A stretch of DNA of 64,000 nt from Heliocidaris erythrogramma (Eukaryota; Echinodermata; Echinoidea; Camarodonta; Echinometridae). The notes beneath the pieces are model-generated. The model had not been told where the DNA came from, ran no database searches, and saw only the letters and a program-made list of their open reading frames with translations. The translations under genes were made by a program, and so were the position numbers. Of this stretch, positions 43,350-54,791 are shown piece by piece; the first letter of the stretch is position 1, and the number at the start of each line of letters is the position of its first letter. The stretch is from the NCBI GenBank assembly GCA_025617745.1, contig CM046863.1, positions 16,248,875 to 16,312,874 of the forward strand, written 5' to 3'.

Positions 43350-44041
43350 CACTCATAGGTACATTCCTATACTTCGTGTGTATAATGTAGGCAGTCATAC
43401 ACCTCATCTTTTTAAAACACCACTGCACAAAAGTCACCAATATTCACTCAAAATCGGCATTTAATTTTCAAAAACCGACCCCAAAATATCCAAGAAATAC
43501 AATAAATTCAACTCACCAATGTTGGAAAAGATATTTACAAAAATGAATTCCGCAATTTACTGTTGATTCTCGCGAAACGAGCTATCGGAGTCATTGTGTA
43601 CATTTCCTGGTCGCCGCGGGCGCTGACATCTCCCCAAAAGAGTTTTGTCCTCAAAAATTCGGTCCCTATGGCGTACTCGGAAAAGTTCCGATTTTCTGTG
43701 TGCGCGATCGTAAAGATCGATGTGCCCTTGCGATCCCCGAGTTTCTTCGTGGACAAAAATTATATTGGCCGATTTTAGTCTAAGACATCGGCAGTTTGTA
43801 AACAACACGCGATCGCGAAACAAATCGGCGGGGATTTCTCCGGTTTTGGACAAGATTTTGACTTTGGATTTTGCTGTAAATATCAAAAGTTCTTCCTAAC
43901 GGCCATTTGAGGTAGGAGTGAGATTTTTAAGGGCTGAATTTGAAAGCAAGTATTTAAAATATTTATCTTATTCCCCCCCCCATACCTTTAGTACATGCGA
44001 CAGAAAATACCAACTATTTTACAGAAATGTACCCGGGAGTG
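43350..44041 (-). mobile_element. 692-bp element with 8-bp target duplication
   Basis: ATTATTAC flanks it on both sides. Ends are CACTCATAGGTACATTCC and CCCGGGAGTG preceded by AAATGTAC, an imperfect ~18-bp inverted pair. Eight-base duplications fit hAT-type transposition. Its left ~390 bp are the same module as 41012-41381, including the minus-strand MYTMTPIARFARI frame. Confidence 0.75.
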
Positions 44042-44101
44042 ATTATTACGTACGTACGTAATATTTTTTATTTTTTTACGTCGTCAGTTTGGCCCTTCCA
44101 G

Positions 44102-44280
44102 GTCTTCGTAGGAGATCGACGAACCGATCGCGCCGGTACTACTACGAGCACTGAGGGCTCCCTTCATCATAATCGTGAAAAATACAAACTGGATGCTGAC
44201 GGGACAGTCTCGATAGCAGTTATCGACAAAAAGGACCCAAAATTTCAGGAAACCCTCTTCAAAGGTCACAAAACAACCTG
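44102..44280 (+). CDS. Unidentified internal exon, copy 2
   Basis: It has the same 179-bp layout as copy 1, acceptor GCCCTTCCAG and donor GTAAGT, encoding VFVGDRRTDRAGTTTSTEGS and onwards. No further exon downstream is recognisable to 47 kb. Confidence 0.45.
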
Positions 44281-44448
44281 GTAAGTTTTAATCATCTATT
44301 ATTCAACATAAGTATTTGGATTTAAGTAAACTGCAATATATGAGTTTCAATTAAATATAGCCAAAAATGCACAGTGATGCAGTTTAGGTATGGGATGTGT
44401 GTTGGCTGCGTTACTACACAGTCGGCAATGGCGTGTACCTATGAGTGG

Positions 44449-46069
44449 GCGAGCCTGGCTTTAGTTTTACTTTTAGTTTTAGTTTTAGGCCTACTTTTCA
44501 TTTTTAGCCAGTAAACTTTAGGTAGGCTAAGTGGCATCGCATAGGCCTATACATGTACATGTAGAATTATAATTGATAGGCCTAGGCCTAGTTTAATTTA
44601 AAAAATATGTACCTACATGTACGATTTGCCCACAAATGTCCCACATATTGAAAAACATGTTTGGTAAAATGTAACAAAGATTTTATATTCTTATTTCTTG
44701 TTTGCATCATTTTTCTATCACACAATTTTCATTCCATTCATCAGAATAATAACTGAATATTCAATCTCACCTGTTAGGTAATCAGAAGATTAACAACTAT
44801 TCTAGAGGTCTACTGAGGTCCAAGCGATGAATTATCAGCACAATTTGGGGAGTGCGCACCCTCTTATCCAGTGCAACGAACAATCCAATGCGCAGGCGCA
44901 AAAATGAATCTAGCTTCAGTCGCTCTTCTCAAATTGTCTCTAATATAAATTTAATCTTACGTTTTACCCTGTGAAAAGTCATTTTTAAAGAACATTTTAA
45001 ATAAAAATGACTACCTATTAAATTCAAAGGGAATAACTGAACTCATCTAAAACAAAATTCAAGATTTATATTTTATTTTAATGGTCATTTTGGCTTATTT
45101 GAGACTATTTATGAATATTTTATTAGGGGAAATCCCAAGAAATACGGAAGTTTGGCCAAAGTTCAGAAGCTGTTCAAATCGAATGGACAATAGGCGTTGC
45201 CCACATACGCTCAATGTGCCTAGCTTCAGTAGCCTGTATATTTTGGACAGGCCAGTAAGCTAAGGCACTGGACACTCACTCCTCTCACAACAGATCATGT
45301 AAGTGGTGGTTTTTTTTTCATCACGATGGTCGGTGGTTGGTGTCTGGTCCTTCTCGGCTAGTCATTGGGAGTGGCTAGGTTCTAGCTCTCACCCAGTTGG
45401 CTAGTAACTCAGTAACTCGGGGATGTTTATAACATATCGCCTTCTTTAAATATGTAAGCTGGAAAATACTTTTATATTAAACACATGTATTTTTATTAGG
45501 TCATAAGTGCCTTTTCCTTCAACAACAACAACTTTGTCATTGATCTTCAGGGAACCCCTTCGAGTGTAAATATAAGGACAGTAGGAGTACTTTTCTGAAT
45601 AGATTAAAATTTACAGCAGAACAGATGATACTTACAAATATGTTTAAAGATAAACCAATCTTTCACATATAATATCATACTTGGCATTAATCAGTAGGAA
45701 ATAATCGTAAATAATTACCAGAATTGTAAATATTATTATATCAGAAAGTTGTTAGTTACTTAAATCTCTTTGTGGTTTTAAAGACTTACTTTAAATGTAC
45801 ATAGGTTGATAAAGAACTATCTTATGACCACACCTTACGACCAGTGACGTGTTTTTTACAGTGACTGGCACACAGGACCTTTTTGTGTCAAAGGTGCCAT
45901 AATACAACAAGAACAACAACAAGCTAAGGCACTACATAAATTTAATCCATGAGTTTTGACTCGATAGATATCGATTTGATGAACACGAGGCACACGAAAA
46001 AAAAAAATAACACATGGATGAAGATTATTTTTAAAAGGCGAGGGAGGTAGGGAACTGATTTAGCTCGCA
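44449..46069. other. Unassigned sequence
   Basis: Starts with TTTTAGTTTTAGTTTTAGG repeats (44462-44500) and GGCCTAGGCCTA. No exon or element ends are recognised. Confidence 0.4.
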
Positions 46070-46560
46070 ATTTTTTTATTTGAGTTGATTTGATTTTATT
46101 TGATTTTATTTTTTAAGTTCAAATATACACATACATAAAATAAAAAAAAATCATGAAAGCTTGACAGGATGACCCATGAAAGCTCGAGAGCTTATTTACA
46201 ATGGGGTCCTAAACAGAGCATTACAAGATATTATGGAAATGTATAGCATTAGTTCTTATATACAGATGAAACATATTTACAGAAAAGTATAACAGCAACA
46301 AAACTGAATGAAGTAGGAAAAAAAAATAAGCCCCCCAAAACAATACATATAAATAAGAACAAGGTATAGAGAAAAGAGAAAAGAATATTGATCTGAAAAT
46401 CTTAGCCATATCACACAAATGTGTAAATCATGTCACTTGTTTCTATTCTCTTAGACTGAAGTGATAGGAAATCTTTTAGAACTCTCTTAAAGTAGAACGT
46501 TGATGATTTTAAATATTGGCTTAATACTTATTATTGCATAGATGGCATAAATTAAACAAG
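46070..46560 (-). mobile_element. Probable LINE 3' end on the minus strand
   Basis: On the minus strand GGACCCCATTGTAAATAAGC then TCGAGCTTTCATGGG leads into an A-rich tail with (AAATCAAATA) units at about 46085-46115. This arrangement is typical of CR1/L2-group LINE 3' ends. The Phe/Leu-rich frame upstream is not convincing as protein. Confidence 0.5.
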
Positions 46561-46672
46561 GTTATCCAAATTCAACGCTTGGAAACATTTGAAGTAATGA
46601 TTATTATCAATTATAAAACGGTAAAATACAGCCCCCGATATAGCAGCTGAAGAGCTCCTCGAACGCTGCTGA

Positions 46673-47235
46673 GATATGTGACGACACACCCTGGACCAGT
46701 CCTGGCTAAGCAGACGATGTCCCATAACATCTTACACATTTTTCAGAGCCTATTTTGTCATCTCCTCTTCACTTATTTCTCTTCCTTCACTAGCGTCAGT
46801 CTTAATGTTAGTCTGTTGCCTCACTCTTAACTTCGTGTTTGGTATTATTTTGATGAAAAATGCAGCGTTAAAAAAATAAAGGAATCAGTCACTTGTAAAC
46901 AAAATAAGACGCCATTGTATTTTCAGCTGTTTGCACCGGGGCATGTTCGGCGTTTCAAGAGGGAACGAATACCATCCTGCTATTATTCGGAGGGCTTTTC
47001 AATTTGAAAGTGGGGTTTATTTCATTGATCATTGACCCTTCTCCTATGTATTTACAATCAAACGGTTTTAGCTATCAGAATCAGTTTCACTTTCCCTTTA
47101 TAATGGTGTGAAATAAGGTCATGTTTAAATACACCAAACTCTTTATAATTTGATAAATAATTGCATTGCAATTACGTTCATTCATTATAGCACGTCGTCT
47201 GCTTAAGCAGGATCGATCCCGAGTGTGACGACATC
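46673..47235. mobile_element. Inverted-repeat element with GATGTCGTCACAC ends
   Basis: Left GATATGTGACGACACACCC and TGGCTAAGCAGACGATG are mirrored by CGTCGTCTGCTTAAGCAGG and GAGTGTGACGACATC. The ~46-bp arms have several mismatches. The interior is AT-rich and non-coding. Confidence 0.6.
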
Positions 47236-47374
47236 AAAACATCGCTATATTTCTGGCGAATCCTCGGATATTCCAGATGCTGAGAAGAGCTTTTATTTGT
47301 GTTGTTTTTATAATCACCAGATACGCAGTTGACATAAAACTGATAAGATTGCCATCTGTAAGCTTCCCAGTTTC

Positions 47375-49660
47375 TAGTGATACATTAATTGCCATATTTG
47401 TGATTTTCTTTGAATATCTACTTTAAAATGTGCGAAGTTTCCTATTGCTTTAATGTGATTAGGGAGGGAATTCCAGTGTTTGACTGCATTATAATAGAAG
47501 CAGTTGTCAATACTGCCAACTCGTTCGGGCAATGTAAAGTTATATTGACTATTTCTTGTTTCGTAATTATGTAAATCAATAATGTAAATCAATAACAAGA
47601 TTAAAATTGTGGCCAATATAATGATTCGCCCTCGAGTGATATATTTTGTGCGCGTGATGTAGTATTAGCTGTTTTGATCTTTGACTGACATCAAGTAGAC
47701 CAACAGCAGATAACTCATTATAGCCAACGTGCGTTCTTGGGCCTAAACCCCGGCACCTCCCCCCCCCCCCCACTCAGTATTATTTAGGGTACACGTATGC
47801 TTGTTCCCTCCCTTTGAAAGCACCCCCTATATCTCAGGGCTGCCAAAATTTCTGAACCCCCCTATCGCGGGCTTTGCGCGGGCTTTTCCTGCCTTGGGGA
47901 CCCCCCTAAATTCAGAACACTGCTGAATGTACCCCCCTATCTCAGGTGAGCTCTCATTCCAACCCCATACCTCAGGACAGGCACCAACCCCCCTCCCAAG
48001 TAAGCTGTCATTACAATACCTTGGAAGAAATGGGAGCCAGTGTTTCTACTTTTCAAAATGAAATAATCCTGGCTGAATGAGCTATCAAATCTAGCAGGAA
48101 TTTCAGGAATTTGATCCTGGGATTTGATCAATTTTTCAAGATATTTCATAACCCCCCCCCCTTTTTTTTAAAAATTTCTCAGGTGTCGAAGAGAGAGAGA
48201 GAGAGAGAAAGAAAAACACCCCCTTTTTTAATGAAATCTCCGGGTGAAAGATAAAAAAACACACCCTTTTTTTACAATTCATCACGGGCCGGATTGTGTC
48301 GCCAAAAAAAATACCCCTTTACCGGAGATTTTGGGAACACGCATGCGGTCCCTTCGACCTCCGAGTGGGGGGGGGGGGGGGGGGGGGGGGGGCCTAAAGA
48401 AAGAATAAATCTAACCATTTTATTTTGAATGATTTTTAATTTCTTTTGTTCCGACTTGCATAAATTAGTATACCACGCGGCGTTAGCATAGTCGAATAAG
48501 CACTGAATGAGAGCAAAGCATAGTATACGTCTTGCATGTGAATTCATGCAATTTGGTATCTATACAAAAATTTCAAACGGGAGTTAGCTTTTTTTACTAT
48601 AGAATCTACTAAGGATGAAAATGAAACCTGGACGTCTAAATATTTTACAAATTCTTTACTCTGAATTATTTGGTCTTTGTATGTTACTTTGAAACCATCA
48701 GATTTTTTAGCATTACCTTTGCTACAAAACAAAATGCTTTCTGTTTTACCCAAGTGTAAAGAGAGCTTGTTGTCTGTCATCCAATCTACACATACTGACA
48801 ACTCTTCCTTGATTTTTTCCTCAACAGATTTTGGATTAGAATTTGAATAAAGTAATACACTGTCATCGGCATATAATAATAGCTTACAATCTTTTACGCA
48901 AATACACATATCATTTATATAACTCGTAAAGAGTATTGGGCCTAAAATGCTCCCTTGTGGAACTCCACAAGTCATTGGAAGCAATTTTGAATATACATCA
49001 TGGATTGCAACCAGCTGGTGTCGGTTTGATAAATACGATCTGAACCATGCTAAATTCGCCGTACTGATCAATCCCATTACTTGTAGTTTTTTCAATAATA
49101 TCTCGTGATTAGCAGTATCGAAAGCCTTTTGTAGGTCAAGAAGCACCATACCAACAAAGTTCCCATGTGAGGTTTCGGTCCTCACATAATCTGTTAAATA
49201 AATTAGGCTTGTTTCAGTCGAATAGTCGTGACGAAAGCCAGACTGAAAATCATATATTAGAATTTTTTCTTTGTAGTATCTTTCAATTTGAACAAGAACC
49301 GATTTGTCCATAATTTTCGAAACTACGCTTAATACACTAATGGATCTATAATTTCCAACATCTGTTTTGTCTTTAGTTTTATACAGCGGTGTCACTTTTG
49401 CTATTTTCATATCGTCAATAAAAGTACTCGTCATAATAGATAGATTGATTATAAAACAAAGAGGTCTAAATAAAGTTTTCGCGCTATCTTTCAAAAATTT
49501 AGCAGGAATCAGATCTAGACCCGTACTTTTGGATACGTTTAATTTACGTAACTCATTATACAAAAATTGCTCACTAACTGGTAATAGCTCAAAGCTATCT
49601 TCAGTTACACCTTTTCTTCGTAAAACTCACGAACACTGTTATTATTATCTACACTAAACA
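47375..49660 (-). mobile_element. Non-LTR retrotransposon (CR1/Jockey-like) reverse transcriptase, broken
   Basis: The largest frame (49563-48544) is a LINE reverse transcriptase: STGLDLIPAKFLK, GNYRSISVLSVVSKIMDK, LLDLQKAFDTANH (motif A Asp), GVPQGSILGPILF and LLYADDSVLLY (catalytic YADD). A frameshift near 48545 leads to ALIQCLFDYANAAWY and then the maturation-type tail YNAVKHWNSLPNHI near 47440. The endonuclease half is missing; the 5' side stops at another element at 49692. It is truncated, frameshifted and interrupted by the insertion at 47748-48390. Confidence 0.9.
47748..48390. mobile_element. 643-bp insertion in the LINE with 8-bp duplication and C/G-run ends
   Basis: GGCCTAAA lies on both sides (47740-47747, 48391-48398). 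The insert begins CCCCGGCACCTCC with a C run and CACTC, and ends CCGAGTG followed by a G run, an inverted pair. The LINE frame continues exactly across the empty site (RFILSLG before, PRTHVGYNEL after), proving the boundaries. Repeated ACCCCCCTATCTCAGG motifs fill the interior. Confidence 0.8.
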
Positions 49661-49691
49661 GGTTATTCGCATGAAAATTAATCTGATATTT

Positions 49692-49998
49692 AAAGACCTC
49701 AGCCTGACCGAATTTTGAAATATACACTTTATTCATCCACGGGGAGCTATATATTTTCTGAACAAATTGAAACCAACTTCATGAGATTCCGTTTCCTGTG
49801 GAATGAGTAACAGCGTCCCGAATGTTGAGCCCCGGTGGTTTGGGCCCCGTCTCTGAGGAACGCTACTTTGCGGGGGGTGAAAATTTGATGACGACATATC
49901 GTGTAGACGCACTCGGAGCTGTATACATGACATGTCGTCACACGTCTAGCGACCCCCTGCAGTTTCATCTCTTGTTACGCAATAGGGAGGGGGCAGAT
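49692..49998. mobile_element. Second copy of the AAAGACCTC element, truncated
   Basis: It matches 10088-10400 at high identity (AAAGACCTCAGCCTGACC start, GTCGTCACACGTCTAGCGAC inside), with a short internal deletion. Its right third and right end are missing. It marks the 5' limit of the LINE. Confidence 0.8.
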
Positions 49999-50334
49999 CC
50001 AGGATTCCGGTAACTGGGAAGGGCATGTTAGATTACTTTCGAAAGTTTCTGACAGGCGCAAAAATAAATGAATAATTTGACAACATTACTTAGGCCTATC
50101 ACATTTCCAGGTGCCTCTTGCATAATAAATATATAAATAAATACAAAAATAGATAGCCCTAAATTAAAAAAAAAAAAAATGCAAGTCCCAACTACGCAAT
50201 CCTGATTGGTTGAAAAACAAGTACGTTTAAGTATTTGACCAGCGGCGTGGCGATTTTTCAGTAGGGGGTCACTGGGGGAGGGGGGGGGGGGCATCGACTT
50301 CCTGTAGGGGCACAATCCTGAGGCGGTTTTGTTA

Positions 50335-50470
50335 TCCTGTTATGCTGCATGGAGGGATGGTATTGGGACATATGTCCGGCAAGTCTCTGGCAAGCTTTCA
50401 GGTTATCGAAAACAATCTTTGTTTGAAAGGTATGTATATACATTTCCATTCATTACCGAAGCGGTCTATT
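50335..50470. repeat. Partial AATAGACCGCTTC element
   Basis: It has GGCAAGCTTTCAGGTT, CAATCTTTGTTTGAAAGG and the end CATTACCGAAGCGGTCTATT. The left end is missing. Intact relatives are at 23165-23395 and 54208-54430. Confidence 0.65.
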
Positions 50471-51278
50471 CACGTCAAATTTACGCAGTACTTAGCCTAC
50501 AGTCTTAAGAATTGTAACTATTGTAAAATAATCATTTTTGACACCAAATTGCACTCCAAGAAAGTTACAATTCTCAAAATTGTACTGTGTAATGTAAATC
50601 TGAAATGAATTGAATGAGGCACCGGAGTTATTAAGGTTGCCGTGCCCACAATTGTTTTTTTTTCTCTATTATAGGCCTATCCCGATGGAAATTTGTGTAA
50701 GTTTTTATATATTTGTAATTGGGGGAGGGGGGTGTTGCAGTTATTATTTTTGGTGTATGCGGGGGTGTTAGGGTGTGTGTGTATGCGTGTGTATCTTTTT
50801 TTAATGTATACTTGCTATATAAATTGTACAGAATTTTTTTTTGAGGGGTTTGCAAAATACAAGCTTTGCTTTTTTGCATTCCCCTCCATTTTCAGCATTT
50901 ATTTATTCTAATTATCTTTGAAAATTACACTGAATGAAAATTATTGTTATTACATGCATTTTGTTCATGATATTATTAAGGATGTATTTACGTTTGTCTT
51001 TATATTGTTGAAAATGGTTCATGATATTATTTATGATGTAATAACGTTATATTTTGTTGAAAAATGGTTCATGAAATTATGATGTAATTACGTTGTTATA
51101 TTCTGTTGAAAATGGAAAATAAATGAAATGAAATGAAATGTACACCCATACATCTTCCTGCTGACATAATTTGGTCCATGGGCCTTAAGGAGGAAAAATG
51201 CCCCATCTTTTACGGGCGGTCTGAAAACCTATCCCGACTAAAATGTTGTCATTTTTGGTGTTTTGGTAACTGTATTGT
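50471..51278. other. Probable LINE 3' end region
   Basis: At 50935-51130 a unit with GAAAATGGTTCATGATATTA and GATGTAAT-ACGTT repeats three times, and the block ends GGAAAATAAATGAAATGAAA. Short pentamer tails of this kind are typical of LINE 3' ends. No coding part is seen. Confidence 0.45.
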
Positions 51279-51698
51279 CATACACCTTCCTTCTGACAAA
51301 GTTTAAATGGCAAATAATTATGTTATATGGGTTGATATCGACCCAACTTTGAGGACCTTTTTTTTGGGGGGGGGGGGGGGGGTAGCTCGGTACCGGTAGC
51401 TCTGGCCCAAATCCGGCTGCTTCGTTCGAGCTGACAAGCTTTTTGTGAATGACATGGATGGTCCAAGTAACTCATAGGGTCAAATCTCACATGTAAAATG
51501 GGGTGACTATTTTGGGACAGGCTCCCAGATATAAATCTTATATTGGGGCGCAAAATCATCATGAGATCCTGTAGAAATATATGCCAGGGAGCAAAGCATT
51601 AGAATATTGAGCAATTTGAACATCTTTGAACATAATCATTAAGGACCATGAATTTTATTTGTCTGACCCCCTTTCTTTTTCTCTTTTTTTGCGTCTTT

Positions 51699-51733
<35 letters not shown>

Positions 51734-51985
51734 CTTAGATAAACCACTGATTTCAATACCCTATTGAGGACTATTAGTCGGGGAGCCTGTCCCGAAATTC
51801 TACCCATAACATTTGACCCCGTAAAGTTATACTTAGACCATCTAAGTCATTGACAAAAAAGGTTGTCAGCCTATCCGTAGCCCCAGGGTTTAGCTCCCGG
51901 AGCCCCCAAAAGAGACCCCAAAGTTGGGTCGAATTTCACCCCATCTTCCCCCATGCACCATACTTTGTCAGTAGGAAGTAGTATG
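51279..51985. mobile_element. Inverted-repeat element around two homopolymer runs
   Basis: CATACACCTTCCTTCTGACA, CGACCCAACTTTGAGG and GGGACAGGCTCCC on the left are mirrored by GGGGAGCCTGTCCC, CCCAAAGTTGGGTCG and TGTCAGTAGGAAGTAGTATG on the right. G17 at 51366-51382 and C32 at 51701-51732 sit at corresponding places in or next to the arms. Confidence 0.6.
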
Positions 51986-52186
51986 ACTGGACATTATAAA
52001 TCACACAAAGAATGACAAACATTTTCGTTGGAATGGGGTTTCAGAAGGTGCTTAAAAATTGGGGTAAATTCTTTCCCTTGAAGCCCAGCTGCCCAGGGAC
52101 CAAAGGAAGAGCTATGGATGTACATTCCAAAGATACAAAAACTGACAAGGACATCATCTCCAGCAGCTGCAGCAGCTTCACCCGTA

Positions 52187-52260
52187 TAGACCGAAAATTC
52201 TGTCTCTCGTTCGTTAGCTAAGTGAAGAGCTAACGAACGAGAGACAGAATTTTCGGTCTA
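52187..52260. repeat. Perfect hairpin, 33-bp arms, with 11-bp direct repeats
   Basis: TAGACCGAAAATTC to GTTAGCT is followed by an 8-base loop (AAGTGAAG) and the exact inverse. CTTCACCCGTA flanks it exactly (52176-52186 and 52261-52271), which looks like a target duplication. Confidence 0.9.
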
Positions 52261-52268
52261 CTTCACCC

Positions 52269-52312
52269 GTAACTCCAGGGAGCTCCAACGCGTTGGAGCT
52301 CCCTGGAGTTAC
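52269..52312. repeat. Perfect 44-bp palindrome without spacer
   Basis: GTAACTCCAGGGAGCTCC then AACG is followed at once by the exact inverse. It shares GTA with the second 11-bp flanking repeat of the neighbouring hairpin. Confidence 0.9.
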
Positions 52313-53208
52313 TTTACCCACGGCCCCCACCAGGCCCCGGCGCGTATTCTGCGAGGGGTTCAAACATAATGGTAGAAATCCCCTTGCCACTCGAGCTTCT
52401 TTGCCTTCGGGAAATCATCTGATAAATCAGAGTTCGTATCTGCATGGCTCAAAAAAGTCCTCCAACTCAGAATCGCGGTCACTTATCATCTCTCTATATA
52501 AGTTACTCGAATTCAGCCAAAATCTAAGTCAGTACTACCGTACTATGTAAAGCGAAGTAAAAAAAAAAGCCGTATTAAGTGAAATAAACAAAACAAAAGC
52601 GTTCACCAGTCGCTATGTACGAGGGGAACATAGTAACTGCCGTACTAAAATGTGCAGTACATTGTACAGACGCGTAAAACGGCTGTGCACACGTTTAAGA
52701 CCAATGCAAAACTTTCGTTCGGCAAGCTCAGATGGATGAGAACATTGTTAAAAAAAAAGTTAAATCACAAAACAAGAGCTGTATATATGGGCAAAAGTGT
52801 TTGCTGATCTTGTAGAAAATGGTATATTGATAATGATTATTCACTCCTAAGATTATATTGATTAATTTCCTTTTTTCATAAATTGTCCGTTGAACACAGG
52901 GGTCAAATACCGCATACAATGTATTATGATGCAGCCTACAGATCTTGTGCCTCTTACTCTTCATACGTCACTTGGGGGTGTGACATCAATTAGCCAATCA
53001 GCTCACGAGTTTTAAGGAACCGTCCCAAAACCTCTACGTTTCCCCCCTTTTCGCCAAAACGGGACATAATTTGGACAATCGATTGCCAGATTCGTGATTA
53101 GAAGGCAAAAATACATGGAAAGAGCACCCATTTTCTCTCTACTTTAGTCAACCTTTAAATTTTGATCAAAAATTTTTATTAGAGAATGGGGATGGTGCGG
53201 TCGGCGTG

Positions 53209-53912
53209 AAAGGGGTTTTGTCCCCAATTACGACACATGCAGTCGGATGAATAAATATGCCAATTTGATATTCACACAGGTGTAGTGATCTCAAGGTTCA
53301 AGCATTCTTATTTTTCTTCTTATTTGTCCAATTTCTTTCAAACTTCCCAGGGTCGTCGGTCTCATGGGCTGTCGTTCTCGTGGGCCGTCTCTATCTTGGG
53401 TTGTCGTTCTCGTTTTCCGTCGGTCTCGTGGGCTGTTGGTCTCATGTGCTGTAGGCCCTGGAGCTTTGGTGAAAGACGCTACATGCTACATGGTCATGGT
53501 GATGTAGGCTTGTTTTCCTAACATTATCTTTATGTTTGTAAGACACCACAGGACATTATTTTGAGCGATTTCACTTTGAAAGATTTAACCATGCGTTTAA
53601 TGACTGGTAAGCACCTTAAAACCATAAAGTAGAAACAGATGTTCAAGGAAGAGGGAGGCTAGATTGAAGGGTAGATGAATTTGATATGAACAAGAGGTCA
53701 CGTATCATATAGATTTCGACTGGACAATGAGGAATAATGAAACACGAAGCCCTCAAAGATTTGAGGGTGGGATAGGATTAATAAAGAGAAGGTTGAGTTC
53801 TGATAAAGTGAATAATTTTTGAGCTTTCTCATTCTTTTTCGTTATCCATGAGAAAGAATGTCATCATTTTTAATGGCACGTGGAACATATGGAAAGTCGT
53901 CAATGACAAGGA
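53209..53912 (+). repeat. Left arm of a large inverted repeat
   Basis: It runs from AAAGGGGTTTTGTCCCCAAT to TCAATGACAAGGATTGC and matches 58128-58845 in inverse at roughly 95% by eye. It includes a GGTTGAGTTCTGATAAAG segment related to the element at 9357. Frames of 78-86 residues in the two arms are mirror images of a repeat and not genes. Confidence 0.9.
53355..53450. repeat. 16-bp minisatellite, six copies
   Basis: The unit GTCGGTCTCATGGGCT repeats with variants (GTCGTTCTCGTGGGCC, GTTGGTCTCATGTGCT). The same six units are mirrored in the right arm near 58605-58700 with almost the same variants in the same order. Confidence 0.85.
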
Positions 53913-54207
53913 TTGCTCTGTGACGAAAACTCAGAAAGGCATGACAAAAACAAAGCACTAAGTGTGTGAGAATAATTCACAAAATACAAAGAGAAGACAC
54001 AATCATTCAAAAATTGATGGACTAAAATTACTCTCAGTAGAAATATTATTTAAAAATTTGAAATTTCAAATGAATTATAATAAAATTGTCATCAGACAGG
54101 TATGTCTGCTTTATTATAATTCATTTGAAATATATGCGGCTTTACACGGTTCAAAACTCACCTGCCCCCGACAAAGGAATTAATTATGAGGGTGAAGAAA
54201 TATGTCG
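53913..54207. other. Start of the 4.2-kb spacer of the inverted repeat
   Basis: It contains a short inverted pair, AAATTTCAAATGAATTATAA near 54060 and TTATAATTCATTTGAAAT near 54113. Nothing else is recognised. Confidence 0.4.
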
Positions 54208-54430
54208 GTCAATAGACCTGTTTACTAAGGGTTCAAATGTATGGATGTTTCTTTCATGGGGACCTAGTAACCTGTTATTAATGAATGAACTACAATACTT
54301 GGAATCCAGTTTGCATACATTACTTGTTGCTATGTCTGACAAGCCTCTGGCAAGCTTTCAGGTTGTCAAGAACAACATTTGTTTCAAAAGTATGCATAAC
54401 ATTTGAATAACTTAGTAAACAGGTCTATAA
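54208..54430. mobile_element. AATAGACCTGTTTACTAAG element
   Basis: Ends AATAGACCTGTTTACTAAG and the inverse CTTAGTAAACAGGTCTAT. The interior ATTACTTGTTGCTATGTCTG and GGCAAGCTTTCAGGTTGTC matches the copies at 23165 and 50335, whose ends have a different sequence. Confidence 0.7.
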
Positions 54431-54461
54431 ATCTGGTGTCGCCGAAACCACTGACCCGTGT

Positions 54462-54535
54462 CCGTGGTCTAGTGGTTAAGGCATTGGCGTTCCATTCCCG
54501 GCGGAGACATATTTTCAACCTTTCCAGGTTTAGTG
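54462..54535 (+). repeat. tRNA-like fragment, probable SINE head
   Basis: GTCCGTGGTCTAGTGGTTAA has a good pol III A box, followed by GGCATTGGCGTTCC. No proper B box follows at the right distance, so it is not a tRNA gene. Confidence 0.4.
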
Positions 54536-54791
54536 TTTATAGATATTCAAACCTACAAACGATGGAACATCAGCCAGTCAGCTTCATTTATAACTGTATT
54601 TGCCAATGTTAACAGCCCATTTACTTCAAAGGATTTTTCGACTTCCTCTGATAACCATATAATTTGTTTTTGTTAATTCAATTGTGAGTTTATTTGCCTT
54701 ACACAAACCTGATCCCTTTTCAAGATTAATGGATATGCTGTGAAATAGTTCGACGTGTTTTTTTGTATAAACATGTATATATATACATATA

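Larger units (their letters stand above)
42988..44448 (+). repeat. Tandem module X, copy 2, split by an inserted element
   Basis: It repeats module X from TGTATACTGGGTATTGG to CTATGAGTGG. The palindrome of this copy is interrupted at its centre by the 692-bp element at 43350-44041. Confidence 0.85.

Noticed and set aside
52012-52550. Possible exons around the twin palindromes (PAAAAASPV segment)
   Set aside because: The Ala-rich frame has a stop just upstream and no splice sites that make a consistent exon; kept only as a remark on the palindromes.
53285-53521. 78-residue frame, mirrored at 58507-58773
   Set aside because: It encodes only a 16-bp minisatellite in the inverted-repeat arms.
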